From Polyangiaceae bacterium (GTDB lineage: Bacteria; Myxococcota_A; Polyangia; Polyangiales; Polyangiaceae), in assembly GCA_041389725.1 (NCBI GenBank), contig JAWKRG010000003.1, forward strand, positions 1 through 64,000: DNA of 64,000 nucleotides, in the 5' to 3' direction. The notes under the pieces are model-generated. The model ran no database searches. It had not been told where the DNA came from and saw only the letters and a list, made by a program, of their open reading frames with translations. Shown here piece by piece: positions 8,303 to 18,500 of the stretch. Position numbers and translations under genes: made by a program. Each line of letters starts with the position of its first letter. Positions within the stretch are counted from its first letter, which is position 1.

Positions 8303-9301
8303 ATGACAATGCACTTTTGGCAGCGCAGCTGGTCACGGAGTACGCATCCCATCAACCGCAAGCTCGAGAGGCACGCGAGCTTCGCCCGGCGTTTGGTTTG
8401 GCTGAGCGCGCAGTGCATCTGGCTCGCCGCCTGCGGGGGTACGACAAATGACCCGAGCGCTGCGGGCAGCGGCGGCACCGGGGCAAGTTCGGGAAGCGGA
8501 GGGCTGTCCACCGGTGGAGCGGTCGGTGGCGGCGGAGCAAGCGGCGGAACGAGCGGCGGAACGAGCGGCGGAATGAGCGGCGTGATTTGCGCGGGGGTCA
8601 AATGCGGACCGAAGGAGGATTGCTGCCTGAACAACGGAGTTTGCTTCGACCCGATCGCGAATGCCGGAGCGTGCGCAGCGCCTACCGAGGCCAGCCCCCC
8701 AGGAGCGACGCCCTGCGCCTCCGACTCGCACTGCAACCCTGGTGAGTACTGCCAGCCGAAGAATTGGGGAATCTGCATTGGCACTGGCCTGTGCGCGTCC
8801 AAGACGAATTGCCCCACGTCGAGTCCGGGCGCCTACTGCGCCTGCGACGGAAAGACCTACCAGAGCGTGCAGGCCGCGTGCGCGGCGGGGGTCATCGTGA
8901 TCGGCGCAGCGGAGTGCGGAGTACCGACCAACGTTGGTGGTGGCGGTATGTCCGCGGGTAAGATCACGACCTTCTGCGGCACGGACGCCCACTGCAGCGG
9001 GGGCTACAAGTGCTGCGGCCTCACGGGGACGTGCTTCGACCCGGCGACTCCCGTGCTGTGCACGCCGCCACCCCCTGGAACGCGCCTGTCCTGCATCGAC
9101 GATAACGACTGCGTGGGCGAAGCCGAGTACTGCTATGCGGAGAGCTGCGACGGGCCGGGTGGCTGCAAATTGAGACCGGGAGGCGGATCGTGCACGGGCG
9201 AGCTGGATCCGGTGTGCGGTTGCAACGGCAAGAGCTACGTCAACGCGACCTGCGCCGCCGTCGAAGGGGTGCGCATCTCGCACGCCGGCAACTGCCCGTA
9301 A
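8303..9301 (+). CDS. Cys-rich lipoprotein with two Kazal-like domains
   Basis: The start is one of two in-frame ATGs six bases apart (8303, 8309); AGCGGGGA upstream serves the second best. A basic N-terminus is followed by a hydrophobic stretch and lipobox (IWLAAC), then a Gly/Ser linker with tandem GGTSGGTSGG. The mature part has alternating Cys-rich repeats (CGPKEDCCLNNGVCFDP, CSGGYKCCGLTGTCFDP) and two Kazal-like modules ending CACDGKTYQSVQAAC...AAEC and VCGCNGKSYVNATC...AGNC. Kazal folds commonly inhibit serine proteases, so a surface protease inhibitor or adhesin is plausible. The duplicated architecture suggests internal duplication. Confidence 0.8.
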   Translation: MTMHFWQRSWSRSTHPINRKLERHASFARRLVWLSAQCIWLAACGGTTNDPSAAGSGGTGASSGSGGLSTGGAVGGGGASGGTSGGTSGGMSGVICAGVKCGPKEDCCLNNGVCFDPIANAGACAAPTEASPPGATPCASDSHCNPGEYCQPKNWGICIGTGLCASKTNCPTSSPGAYCACDGKTYQSVQAACAAGVIVIGAAECGVPTNVGGGGMSAGKITTFCGTDAHCSGGYKCCGLTGTCFDPATPVLCTPPPPGTRLSCIDDNDCVGEAEYCYAESCDGPGGCKLRPGGGSCTGELDPVCGCNGKSYVNATCAAVEGVRISHAGNCP

Positions 9302-9412
9302 CCCGCCCTCTTTCCGCGAAAGGGACGCCACTTTCTTGTCCCACGCGCGCCTCTTCAGCGATGCCTTGGGGGCGTCGCCCTTCTTGGCTTCGGGTGGCGC
9401 GGGAGGCAGCCA

Positions 9413-10033
9413 ATGACCAGCTCCGAGATGGTTTCCGAGACCGGTTCGTCCCGACGCATGGGCGTGGTGGTACGACGCGGTGACAGCGACTGCGCAGCGC
9501 TCCTTCCACCACCGCCGTCGTCGCGCACGCCCAGTGCGCATGCCAACACCATCATCGGCCTTGGCGAGGACTTCATCGACGAGCTGCGGCTCACCATGCC
9601 GTGGATCAGGAGCCCGCTGCCGCCGGCGGCATCCGACGCCCTCGACGACTCCGCTTGCACGCCGATGCCGCCGCTATCCGCTACGGCGCGTTGCAGCACG
9701 GTCCCCCCCGCCGCAGCAGCGATCTCCAGCGCGCCTTCGGTCACACCCCCGCCCGCGAGCAGCACAGTCAGCTGTGCCAAGCGTCGCCGCGAGCGAGAAG
9801 ATTCGACTACTTCCTCGCTCACCGCTCCGTCCCCACGTAAGCCAACCGCGATCACCTTGGTCTCGCCCGAGCCGAACGTTCAAGTCGCCGCGGTCGATAC
9901 CCAAGACGTCGAGTTCGGCGCTCAGCTTCGTCTCCACGTACGCAACATCGTGCGTGAACTCGGGCAGCTCACCGTCGACGTCGTCGATGCGGTCGAGCGC
10001 TGGCTCCGCGGCCGCCCCGCCGCTTCCTGCTGA
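9413..10033 (+). CDS. Possible hypothetical protein in an ambiguous region
   Basis: The 750 bp between the Kazal-like gene and the FG-GAP gene have no clear gene. The best plus-strand frame is 206 residues, low-complexity (Ser/Ala/Pro/Thr) for most of its length, with a more protein-like tail (VRNIVRELGQLTVDVVDAVERWL). The opposite strand has an equally open frame (stop near 9355) and a convincing basic stretch, PPEAKKGDAPKASLKRRAWD, in another frame near 9340-9400, hinting at a decayed minus-strand gene. The two opposed frames share third codon positions, so GC bias cannot separate them. I recognise no family. Confidence 0.25.
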   Translation: MTSSEMVSETGSSRRMGVVVRRGDSDCAALLPPPPSSRTPSAHANTIIGLGEDFIDELRLTMPWIRSPLPPAASDALDDSACTPMPPLSATARCSTVPPAAAAISSAPSVTPPPASSTVSCAKRRREREDSTTSSLTAPSPRKPTAITLVSPEPNVQVAAVDTQDVEFGAQLRLHVRNIVRELGQLTVDVVDAVERWLRGRPAASC

Positions 10034-10047
10034 AGGTGGCGCGCGCC

Positions 10048-11763
10048 TCAGGGCACGTAGCCTTGACGACGCAGGCCGCCGCGACCCGTGCCCCACAGCA
10101 CGCAGTTGTCGCTGGAGCCGGGCAGATCCCAAATCTGCACGCCTCCCTTGGCGCCGCCGAGCGTGTCCTTCAGAGAAATGACCAGCTCGAGCTGACCGTC
10201 GCCGTCCAGATCGGCAACCGACGGGGCCGCCATGGAGCCACGCCCGAATAGCTCGATCTTGTGCAACTGCTTGCCGGCGGCATCGAGGACTACGAGGTGC
10301 GCGGGTGCATCCGGCTGCTTCGGTTGCCCCGACGAGAACGTGGTGAACAAGATCTCGGGTGCGCCGTCCCCGTTCAGGTCGACCACCAAGGCTTCACCCG
10401 CGCCGGTGTAGGGACTCGGGCTGCTGCCGAAGGTGTAGGACCACAGCTCATTTCCGGTGGGACCGAAGCAGTGCAGCTTGCCGTCGTAGGTGGGCACCAG
10501 GATCTCCAGACCTGGCTTGCCGTCCAGTTCCGCCACAGTCGGATTGGGCCGCGTCGCCACGATGTTCGCGCCGAGGCTGCCAGTTTGAATCGGCAGTCCG
10601 GTGTCCTTGGGTGGATCCCAGCCCTGCGGGCGAGTCATGTCGTGATTGAGCACCCAGACCGTGATGCCCTTGTTGGTCGTATCCGAGGAGTGCTCGTGAT
10701 CGCCGGCCAGCACGATTTCGCGATCGCCGTCGCCATCGATGTCCGCGATCACGGGCGGCGAATAGGTGAACTCCGAGCGATCACCGGTGCCCCAGCCCTG
10801 CTGGGAGAGCTTCAGCTCGTGGTAGGCCTCCACGGCCGTGATCACCTTGTCGGTGAAGCTCGCATGGGTCGGGAACGGCGTCCCATCGCCCTTGAACACG
10901 CCGAATCCGATGGCGTCGTAGCTGCTGACCACGTCGTCGACACCGTCTCCGTCCAGATCGCCTGCAGCGATGTTTTGGTTGTAACCCCCGAAGTCCCAAC
11001 ACTCTTCGGCGGGCGGGGCCGGGTTGCAGGCGGCGCTCACTTGCGGAAAGCCGGGATGCATCGAGCCGTCCAACTCGTACACCGCTGTCGTCGGCCCTTT
11101 GTTCGTCTTGTTGACGAGCACCTCCAACTTGCCATCGCCGTCGACGTCGGCAGCAGCAATGCTGCGGACCTCGTCGCTAGCGCCGAAGTGGACCGGCCAC
11201 CCCGGCATCAGCTCGCCCTTGTTGTCGTAGACGGCAACGTTCACGTTGGAGCTGGAGTCGGCGTCGCTGCCCACGGCGATCTCCACCTTGCCGTCGCCAT
11301 CGAAGTCGGCCACCACCGGCGATGCCCACATGCGACTGCTGCCGTGCTCGGGAGAATTCGACGCGGAACTCGCCCACGCGGTCTGCCACAACTTGCTGCC
11401 GTCTCCTCGCCACACGTAGAGCACCGAATGACGCGCGGCCACGATGTCGAGCTTGCCGTCACCGTCCACGTCCGCCAGCGCCGGCGCCGCCAGCCAATTC
11501 TCGTCCCAACTGGCGTCGAGGGTCGAACGCAAGGTCGGCGCCTGCACGGGGCCGGAGGATCCATTGGCCGCCGCATTGCACGACGGTGTCACCGGAACGC
11601 CTGCGCTGCCGCCACCGCTGCCGCCCCCGGCGCCAGTGCCGCCACCGCCGCCCTTGGCACCGCTACCCCCTTGACCGCCGTTCGCGTCGGATCCCGAGTC
11701 GCTGCTGCAGCCGGTCCCGACGAGCAGCACACACAGCCCCCAAGCGTAGCGTGAGTCGCGCAT
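10048..11763 (-). CDS. FG-GAP/VCBS-repeat lipoprotein (beta-propeller)
   Basis: The start is chosen at the ATG of MRDSRYAWGLCVLLVG, giving a signal peptide with lipobox LLVGTGC; an upstream GTG at 11802 is possible. After a Gly-rich linker there are seven calcium-binding-like FG-GAP motifs of the form DxDGDGxxDIV (DVDGDGKLDIV, DFDGDGKVEIA, DVDGDGKLEVL, DLDGDGVDDVV, DIDGDGDREIV, DLNGDGAPEIL, DLDGDGQLELV), enough for a complete integrin-alpha-like propeller. Such proteins sit on the surface and usually mediate adhesion or ligand binding. The mature length (about 550 residues) fits a single propeller. Confidence 0.85.
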   Translation of the reverse strand: MRDSRYAWGLCVLLVGTGCSSDSGSDANGGQGGSGAKGGGGGTGAGGGSGGGSAGVPVTPSCNAAANGSSGPVQAPTLRSTLDASWDENWLAAPALADVDGDGKLDIVAARHSVLYVWRGDGSKLWQTAWASSASNSPEHGSSRMWASPVVADFDGDGKVEIAVGSDADSSSNVNVAVYDNKGELMPGWPVHFGASDEVRSIAAADVDGDGKLEVLVNKTNKGPTTAVYELDGSMHPGFPQVSAACNPAPPAEECWDFGGYNQNIAAGDLDGDGVDDVVSSYDAIGFGVFKGDGTPFPTHASFTDKVITAVEAYHELKLSQQGWGTGDRSEFTYSPPVIADIDGDGDREIVLAGDHEHSSDTTNKGITVWVLNHDMTRPQGWDPPKDTGLPIQTGSLGANIVATRPNPTVAELDGKPGLEILVPTYDGKLHCFGPTGNELWSYTFGSSPSPYTGAGEALVVDLNGDGAPEILFTTFSSGQPKQPDAPAHLVVLDAAGKQLHKIELFGRGSMAAPSVADLDGDGQLELVISLKDTLGGAKGGVQIWDLPGSSDNCVLWGTGRGGLRRQGYVP

Positions 11764-11899
11764 GCACAAAGCGGACGCCTCTGCCGGCGTTCTGTCAACC
11801 ATGGGCAGCTCCACCAAGGTCCTGCGTCCCTGCGCGCGACGGCCGCGGTGGCGGTTTTGTTGCGAGATGTAGAGCGCATGGAATACTTTTGTCGGAAGA

Positions 11900-12292
11900 A
11901 TGACGAAGCGCGCCGTACCGTGCGTCCTGTGTGGACACCTGACGAAAGTCAGGCGCAGTGGCCGCTGCGCGCGCTGTGCCCCGGCGGAAACCAAGCCCCC
12001 TCGTCGCTGTGCATGTTGCGGACACGCCGATGGGCGCGTGCTCACTCGTCGAAATCTCGGGGATGGCCGCCACTGGCTGTGCGCGAACTGCTTTGCGATC
12101 CTCGATGGTCGCCGGCTCTCCCTCGCCAGCCTGGTGCTGGACGTGAAGCCGAAGAGCGCACGACGCGGTGCCGCGAACGAACGGCTCTCTCAACCCCCGG
12201 GACCCCCTCGCGCGATTCCCGAAGCACCGCGCCAGCTTCGTGAGATCGAGCGCCAAGTGCCGAGCCCTCCCAAGCGCGCCGCAAGCGGCTGA
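11900..12292 (+). CDS. Small zinc-ribbon-like protein
   Basis: A 130-residue basic protein with GGAAG just upstream of the ATG. It has paired cysteines typical of zinc ribbons: CVLC (about residue 8), CARC, CACC and CANC, spaced over the first 65 residues. The C-terminal 60 residues are Pro/Arg-rich and probably disordered. No signal peptide, so cytoplasmic. It precedes the kinase gene by 26 bp on the same strand, so they may be cotranscribed. Nucleic-acid or protein binding is a guess from the zinc-ribbon pattern. Confidence 0.6.
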   Translation: MTKRAVPCVLCGHLTKVRRSGRCARCAPAETKPPRRCACCGHADGRVLTRRNLGDGRHWLCANCFAILDGRRLSLASLVLDVKPKSARRGAANERLSQPPGPPRAIPEAPRQLREIERQVPSPPKRAASG

Positions 12293-12318
12293 TCCGCGGT
12301 CGACCGCGCCATCCGCGT

Positions 12319-14259
12319 GTGGATTTCCGTCGACGGTCACCGCAGAATCAACGGGTGGCGCAGGAGTTCGACCAGCTACGGGACCTCTTGGCGGGAGAGC
12401 TCGAGAGCGCCGAGGCCGAAGAGCTGGAAACCAAGCTCGAGGCGCGGCCGGAACTTCGTCGCATGCTGGCGGACATGGCCGTGGAGGCGGAACGACCCAC
12501 GGCTGGCGCAGTTCGCCTTCAGCGTTCCCCCGCTCAGCCGCCGACGCACGCGGAGAGCTCGACGACTGGACCGCTGGGCAAGGGCGGCATGGCCGTCGTG
12601 CTCGCAGGGCGTCAGCTCAAGCTCGATCGCGCCGTAGCGGTGAAGACCCTGCGCGCGGACCGTCGCTCCGAGGCGGACGTGCGAAGGCTATTGCACGAAG
12701 CTCGGATCACCGGGCGCTTGGAGCATCCCAACATCGTTCCGGTACATGACATCGTTCGCGACGAAGATGGACTGCCCAAGGTCGTGCTCAAGCTGATCGA
12801 GGGGCACACCTGGACCGAGCTGATTGCAGCTCCGGACCGCGTGCGGGAACTGTTCGGCGCCGACGACTTGCTCGAATGGAACCTGGGCGTGCTGATGGCC
12901 GTCGCGCGTGCGCTTTCCTTCGCCCACAGCCGCCACGTTCTTCACCGCGACGTCAAACCCAGCAACGTGATGGTGGGCGCCTTCGGTGAGGTATACTTGC
13001 TCGACTGGGGCATTGCGCTCGACCTCGATGCCCCTTCGAATGAAGACGGTGGCCTCGATCTGGCCGGCACGACCGGCTACATGGCGCCCGAGCAAGTGCT
13101 CGGCATTCGCGATCAGCTCGGCACCTGGACCGACACCTACCTTCTCGCCGCCACCCTGTACCACGCGTTGGCAGGACGTCCCCCGCACGGCGGCGTGGAC
13201 CTGACGACCCGCGTCACTCGAGCCGCCGCGGGCGAGCCTCCGCCGGATTTGCCCGACCATGTCCCGAGCGAACTGCGACGCATCACCCTGCAAGCGCTGC
13301 ATTCGAACATCGAACGACGTACGCAGCACCCAGAAGAGCTGCGTCTTGCACTCGTCGCCTATCTACGGCACCGCGGTGCCGAGCGCCTGGCCCGACGCGG
13401 CACTCGCGAGCTGGAGTCCCTGCGTTCCGAAACGGGTCCGACGAGCGAGACTGAGTGGGAGCAGACGCGACTCGCAGCAGAGCTTGCCTTTCGCGCAGCC
13501 TTCGAAGAGTGGCCCGAGTGCGAGGAGGCGCGTCGCGGCTTGCGCGAACTCGCGATCGCCCGCATCACGCACGCCTTGGAGCGAGGCCAGCCCGGTCAGG
13601 CCGCTAGGCTGCTCGACGATCTCGATGATCCACCCGAGGCCTTGAAGCAGCAGGTGAATGCTGCGCGGACTGAAGCGGACGAGGAGGCCGAGCGGCTCCA
13701 ACGAATCGTCGCAGATGCCGATCGCGGCGTCGGTCACGGGGCTCGCGGGATCTTCGGTGCCATTTTCGGCCTGATCTGGATTGGCTTCTGGGGTGTAGTC
13801 GCGTTCGTGCCGCCGAAAACCGTGGCGCCGCTGGTCCTCTTCACGGTGGGGTTTGCCGTGATCGGCATCACAGGGGTGCTCACTTTGGGCAAGCAGCTGC
13901 TGCAGAACCGCATCAACCGCACCAGCATGGCCATCATCGTGAGCGGCATGGCCATGACCGTGGCGTGGTGTCTGGGCGCCAGCTGGCTGAACCTCGAGAT
14001 CCGCACCGTGTTCATCGGGCTGCTGCTGGTGTGGGCGACCTTCGCAAGCGGCATGGCCACCTTGATGGACCCCTGGGGCACGATCAGCGCGGTCGGCTTC
14101 GTTGGCGCGTTCCTGGTCGCCAGCTACGAACCCGACTGGATGCCCTGGGCGCTGCTCGCGGGTAACGCCGTGTTGATCGTCAACCAGATCGTGCTCAATA
14201 TCGCCCTGGCGCGACGAGGGTTTCGCGCACCGCCACGCGTTCCCCTCGGGCACCGTTGA
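12319..14259 (+). CDS. Membrane-anchored Ser/Thr protein kinase
   Basis: A PknB-like Hanks-type kinase of 646 residues from a GTG start (a GTG at 12355 is an alternative). An acidic N-terminal helical segment precedes the kinase domain: glycine loop LGKGGMAVV (about 86-94), Lys109 in VAVK, Glu127, catalytic loop HRDVKPSN (His209-Asp211), a DWG in place of DFG (Asp229), and APEQ. All residues needed for phosphotransfer are present. A helical region of about 130 residues follows, then about six transmembrane helices at the C-terminus. N-terminal cytoplasmic kinase plus C-terminal multipass module is an unusual order compared with one-helix PknB proteins. Substrates unknown. Confidence 0.9.
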   Translation: MDFRRRSPQNQRVAQEFDQLRDLLAGELESAEAEELETKLEARPELRRMLADMAVEAERPTAGAVRLQRSPAQPPTHAESSTTGPLGKGGMAVVLAGRQLKLDRAVAVKTLRADRRSEADVRRLLHEARITGRLEHPNIVPVHDIVRDEDGLPKVVLKLIEGHTWTELIAAPDRVRELFGADDLLEWNLGVLMAVARALSFAHSRHVLHRDVKPSNVMVGAFGEVYLLDWGIALDLDAPSNEDGGLDLAGTTGYMAPEQVLGIRDQLGTWTDTYLLAATLYHALAGRPPHGGVDLTTRVTRAAAGEPPPDLPDHVPSELRRITLQALHSNIERRTQHPEELRLALVAYLRHRGAERLARRGTRELESLRSETGPTSETEWEQTRLAAELAFRAAFEEWPECEEARRGLRELAIARITHALERGQPGQAARLLDDLDDPPEALKQQVNAARTEADEEAERLQRIVADADRGVGHGARGIFGAIFGLIWIGFWGVVAFVPPKTVAPLVLFTVGFAVIGITGVLTLGKQLLQNRINRTSMAIIVSGMAMTVAWCLGASWLNLEIRTVFIGLLLVWATFASGMATLMDPWGTISAVGFVGAFLVASYEPDWMPWALLAGNAVLIVNQIVLNIALARRGFRAPPRVPLGHR

Positions 14260-14309
14260 GCGGGTTCCGCACACCGCCACGCGTTCCCACCGTCCAACAC
14301 TGAGCGGGT
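14222..14309 (+). repeat. 44-bp near-direct repeat at the kinase gene 3' end
   Basis: Two adjacent 44-bp units (14222-14265, 14266-14309), each with CACCGCCACGCGTTCCC near the start and TGAGCGGGT at the end, differing mainly in the middle. The first covers the last kinase codons and stop codon. A third partial unit may follow. It looks like a local duplication of the gene terminus. Confidence 0.6.
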
Positions 14310-14388
14310 ATCGCGCGCGCCGCCCGCGAGCCCTGGGCTAGAGCGATCACCGCGCACGCCTGGCGAGTGCATCTGCTACGCTGCGCCA

Positions 14389-14919
14389 ATGCGCGCCACG
14401 GTTCTGCACGTCGCCACCCTTGCCTTGCTCGGCACTCACTGCGCGCCGGCTGCCAACCGTGACCCAGTCGATCCGGTGCCAACGGTATCCGCTCCGCCCG
14501 CATCCGCGTCGACGCAGGCCGCGGATTCGGCCGCCGAGCCCAGCGCCCCGCCGCCCCCCATCACACCGGCGGGCATCGGCCCAGGCCCCGGTCTCGGTCG
14601 CTACTCGAGTGCATCTTGCGGCGCACGAAACTACGAGCGCGTCATCGAGCTGAGCGCAGGCGGACGGGTGCAGCTCGTGGACAAGGTCGCTCCTTGCCCA
14701 CCCGGTGCCGCCTGCGTGTGGTCAGGCATCGTCATGCGGCAAGGAAGCTGGAGCCTCGAAGGCGGCGCTGAGCTCGGCAAGCCGTTTCGTGTGCTTCTCT
14801 CCTTCGATGGCGCCAACGACCCGAAAGCCCGCCCCGTCCCGGACCACCTGCTGTGGTGGGAGTCCCGCGGCGAGCTCAGCGAGCCCGACGAGAGCTGCGG
14901 CTATCGCAAGCTGCCCTGA
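14389..14919 (+). CDS. Small lipoprotein, unknown function
   Basis: A 176-residue protein with a signal peptide ending LLGTHC, a Pro/Ala/Ser linker and a C-terminal domain of about 100 residues (GRYSSASCGARNYERVIELSAGGRVQLVDKVAPCPP ... GSWSLEGG) with four cysteines. The C-terminal pattern (strand, VQLVDKVAPCPPGAACVWSGI, strand) resembles small lipocalin-like or META/HslJ-like barrels but I cannot assign a family. It stands alone between a kinase and a convergent gene. Confidence 0.65.
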   Translation: MRATVLHVATLALLGTHCAPAANRDPVDPVPTVSAPPASASTQAADSAAEPSAPPPPITPAGIGPGPGLGRYSSASCGARNYERVIELSAGGRVQLVDKVAPCPPGAACVWSGIVMRQGSWSLEGGAELGKPFRVLLSFDGANDPKARPVPDHLLWWESRGELSEPDESCGYRKLP

Positions 14920-15014
14920 CTCCGACGCCGTCCAAGCCACCGCAGACGGCCGGACTCCGCCCGCTAGCCACCGCAATCTGCCCTGCTTTCAGCGCAGCTT
15001 GTAGACTCTTGGGT

Positions 15015-15557
15015 TCACACGGCGTGGCTGCCCGCGATCAAGTGCGCGTAGCGCACGGCTTCAGGCAAGCGAGCCTCCCGTCGCGTCGTCTGCAGCAGCG
15101 CCGACACTGCGCCTCGCTCGATGCCGCTGCACTGCACCCACAGATCGTCGATGCGCTGCATCTCGCCTGCCCGAAGGATCAGCTGCCACTTCTGCGCACC
15201 CCCGGGCACCCGCTGCATCAGCGCGCGTTTGACCGCAGGGTAGTCGGGCTTGCGCTTGCTGAAGACGACCACCGGACGTTGCAGGCGTTCGGCCAAGGCG
15301 TGGATGTCGACGACGTTGAAGCCTGCGAGGGCGATTCCTTCCAGCAGCACTGCCTGTACGTGTTCGTTCGCGTCCGAGGCCTCGAGCATTTCGGCGATGC
15401 GCACCGTCGCGTTACGACCATCGCGCCGCACCCGTGACACGAGCACGCCGTCGAGGCGTGTGCGCGTGCATACGGCGCCAAGGATGGGCACATCCCCGCG
15501 GAACGAGCGCGGAAAGGGCGCATCGTCGACGCCAAGGACATTGGAGATGCGGCGCAC
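15015..15557 (-). CDS. DUF99 (UPF0215) family protein
   Basis: A 180-residue cytoplasmic protein matching the DUF99 layout: N-terminal ISNVLGVDDAPFPR, then GAVCTRTRLDGVLVSRVRRDGRNAT, then ALAGFNVVDIHALAERLQRPVVVFSKRKPDYPAVK. DUF99 proteins are distantly related to endonuclease V (RNase H-like fold) and are better known from archaea; their role is not established. The conserved VDD and GFNV-DI blocks are intact. Its stop lies convergent to the lipoprotein gene to the left, and it is 24 bp from the czcA-like stop, so it could be the last gene of the czc transcript. Confidence 0.8.
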   Translation of the reverse strand: MRRISNVLGVDDAPFPRSFRGDVPILGAVCTRTRLDGVLVSRVRRDGRNATVRIAEMLEASDANEHVQAVLLEGIALAGFNVVDIHALAERLQRPVVVFSKRKPDYPAVKRALMQRVPGGAQKWQLILRAGEMQRIDDLWVQCSGIERGAVSALLQTTRREARLPEAVRYAHLIAGSHAV

Positions 15558-15580
15558 CGCGCGAGTCTAGCAGCCCGGGG

Positions 15581-18500
15581 TCAGTCCTCGCGAGAGCGCA
15601 ACTCACCACCAAAGCGAGCGAAGAGCGCGGGCAGGCCGAGCAGTGTCGCCAGCGTCGCGGTGACCAAGCCGCCGATCACCACCGTGGCCAGCGGACGCTG
15701 CACCTCCGCTCCCGTGCCGGTGGCCAGAGCCATGGGCACGAAGCCCAGGGCGGCCACCAAAGCGGTCGTGATCACGGGTCGCAAGCGCTCCCGCGCCGCG
15801 TGCGTGCTCGCGCTCAAGCGATCTTCGCCGGCCAACTGTCGCTGGCGCGCCGCCGCCAGCAGCACCACACCGTTCAGCGTCGCCACGCCGAACAAGGCCA
15901 AGAAGCCGACGGCTGCGCTGATGGATAGCTCCAATCCCCGCAGCGCGAGTGCAAAGACGCCGCCCGTGGCCGCAGCGGGCACGTTGATGAAGATGAGCAA
16001 GGCGGGTCGCAGTGCACCGAAGGCCAGGTAGAGCAACACCAGGATGGCCAGTAGCGTTGCGGGAACGATCAGCGCGAGGCGCTCCGTGGCACGAGCCAGG
16101 TTCTCGTACTCGCCGCCGTACTCGATGAAGTAGCCCGGCGGAAGCTCCACTTGGCGGATGCGACTCTGAAGCTCCTGCACGAAGCTCGCCAAGTCCCGAC
16201 CGCGCACGTTGGCTTCTACCACGACGCGTCGACGAGCTTGCTCCCGACTGACCTGGGCGGGACCACTCTGTTCGTTGATGTCCACGACGTCGCCGAGCAA
16301 CACGAAGCGTCCGTCGCCCAGTGGCACACGCAGCTGCGCCATCGGCTCGGGATCCCCCGCCGGCACTTCCGCCATGCGCATCATGACGTCGAAGCGGCGT
16401 TCGCCCTGGATCAGTTTGCCCACGGGGCGACCGATGCGCAGGCTTTCGATGAAGCGCTCGATTTGTTCGGGGGTCACGCCCATCCGGCCCATCTTCACGG
16501 GATCTGGGCGCAGCGTGAGCATGCTGAGACCACTGATCGGCTCCGCGCGCACGTCGGCTGCCCCAGGCGTCGCCGCGATGACGGCGCTGATCTTGTCTGC
16601 CGCGCGGCGAAGGACGGCCAGATCGTCGCCGAAGATCTTCACGCCCACGTCCGAGCGCACGCCACCGATCAGCTCGTCGACGCGCATCTCGATCGGCTGC
16701 GTGAAGCCGAAGGCGGCCCCCGGCAGCGCCTTGCTCAACACGGGCTCGAACACCTCAGCGAAACCAGCCGCGTCGTCGGCTGTGACCCACTCGCTGCGAG
16801 GCTTGAGCATGACCATCACGTCGCTCTGCTCGACGCCCATCACGTCCGTTGCCACGTCGGGACTTCCCGTACGCGACACCACGCGCTCCACTTCCGGGAA
16901 CTGCGCCAGCGCCTGCTCCACCGCCGTCGTGCCGCGAATCGCTTCTTCCAGGGAGACGCTGGGCGGTCGCGTGATCTGGATCGCCAGGTCGCCTTCTTCC
17001 AGGCGTGGCACGAACTCCGCGCCCCGTCCTGCTGCCACGACGCTCCCAATCAAGAGCAGCGCGAGGAGGCCGACGCTGGCCAACTTCCAGCGCGGCGTCA
17101 CGAAGGCAGCCACGGGTTCGTAGAGACTGCCGAGCTTGCGAGCCAACCAGGGTTCGGACGTGTGCGCGCGCTTGAGCACGAGTCCGCCCATGGCCGGGAT
17201 CCAGGTGAAGGTGAGCACCAGGGCGGTGCCAATGGCGAACAGCACCGTCAACGCCATGGGGCGAAACAGCTTCCCCTCCACGCCTTCGAGCAGCAGCACG
17301 GGCAAGTAGACGATGGCGATGATCACGACCGCCATCGTGACGGGGCGGCCCACTTCGCCGGCCACGGTGCCCATGGCGTCGCGCCCGCTGAGCTTGCGTG
17401 TCGCCATGGCGGCAAGTGCGCCTTCGACGATCACCACGGCGCCGTCCACCACCAATCCGAAGTCGATGGCGCCCAGCGACAAGAGATTCCCGCTGACGCC
17501 GGTCTGCTGCATCAGCAGAAACGCCCCCAGCATGCTCAAGGGGATCACGCTGGCGACCAGCAAACCCGCACGCAGATCGCCCAGCATCAGCAGCAGCACG
17601 AGCGCAACGACCAGCCCGCCTTCCAGCAAGCTCTTCTTCACGGTACCGAGTACTTCGTCTACGAAGGCGGCACGGTCGTAGAAGGGTTCCACCTGCACAC
17701 CCGCGGGCAGGCTCGGTGCGATCTCGGCTAGACGCAGTTTCACACGCTTCACGACGTCGTGAGCGTTGCCGCCTGCCACCATCTGCACCATGGCGTAGAC
17801 CGTTTCGCCCTTGCCATCGGCCGTGGCGGCGGAGAAGCGCGGCGCCTTGCCGTCGACGACGTCGGCCACGTCGCGCACGAACACCGGCGTGCGCGGCTTC
17901 CCTCCCTCGTCGGCCACACCGGCATTGACGACCAGTCCCTCCACGTCACTGGCTTTGCGAAAGGTGGCGTCCAGGCGCACGAAAGTGCCTTCCTCGCGGC
18001 GCTCCAGGGACCCCGCGCTCGCGCTCTGCCCGCCTGCCAACAGTGTGGACTCGACGGTGGCAGGCGAGATCCCCGAGATCAACAGATCCCGAGGTCGCAA
18101 GCGCACTTCCAATTGGCGCTCGTCGCCTCCCCAGGGGTTGACCTCCACCACTCCCGGAACGGACCGCAATCGATAGGCGATGTCCCACTCCAGAAGGGTG
18201 CGCACTTCTGCGGCGGTGTGCCCCGGCCAGGTGACGGTGAAGTGATAGACCTCGCCGAGACCAGTGGTCAGCGGGCCCAACTCCGGACGTCCGGCGCCCA
18301 TCGGAATGGCTTCGCGCGCGCTTGGCAGACGCTGACTCACCAGTTGGCGCGCTTGCTCCAAGTCCATGTCGTCATCGAAGACCAGGGTCACAGCGCTGAC
18401 GCCGGCACGGGAGATCGAGCGCACGGTCTGCACGCGTGGAATGCCAGTCATGGCCAGCTCCACGGGCTGCGTCACCAGACGCTCGACCTCGACCGGCGAC

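Noticed and set aside
12296..12307. GCGGTCGACCGC palindrome before the kinase gene
   Set aside because: Short GC palindromes are expected by chance at this base composition.
16151..17731. 526-codon plus-strand open frame inside czcA
   Set aside because: His/Gln/Arg-rich shadow of a clear RND transporter gene.
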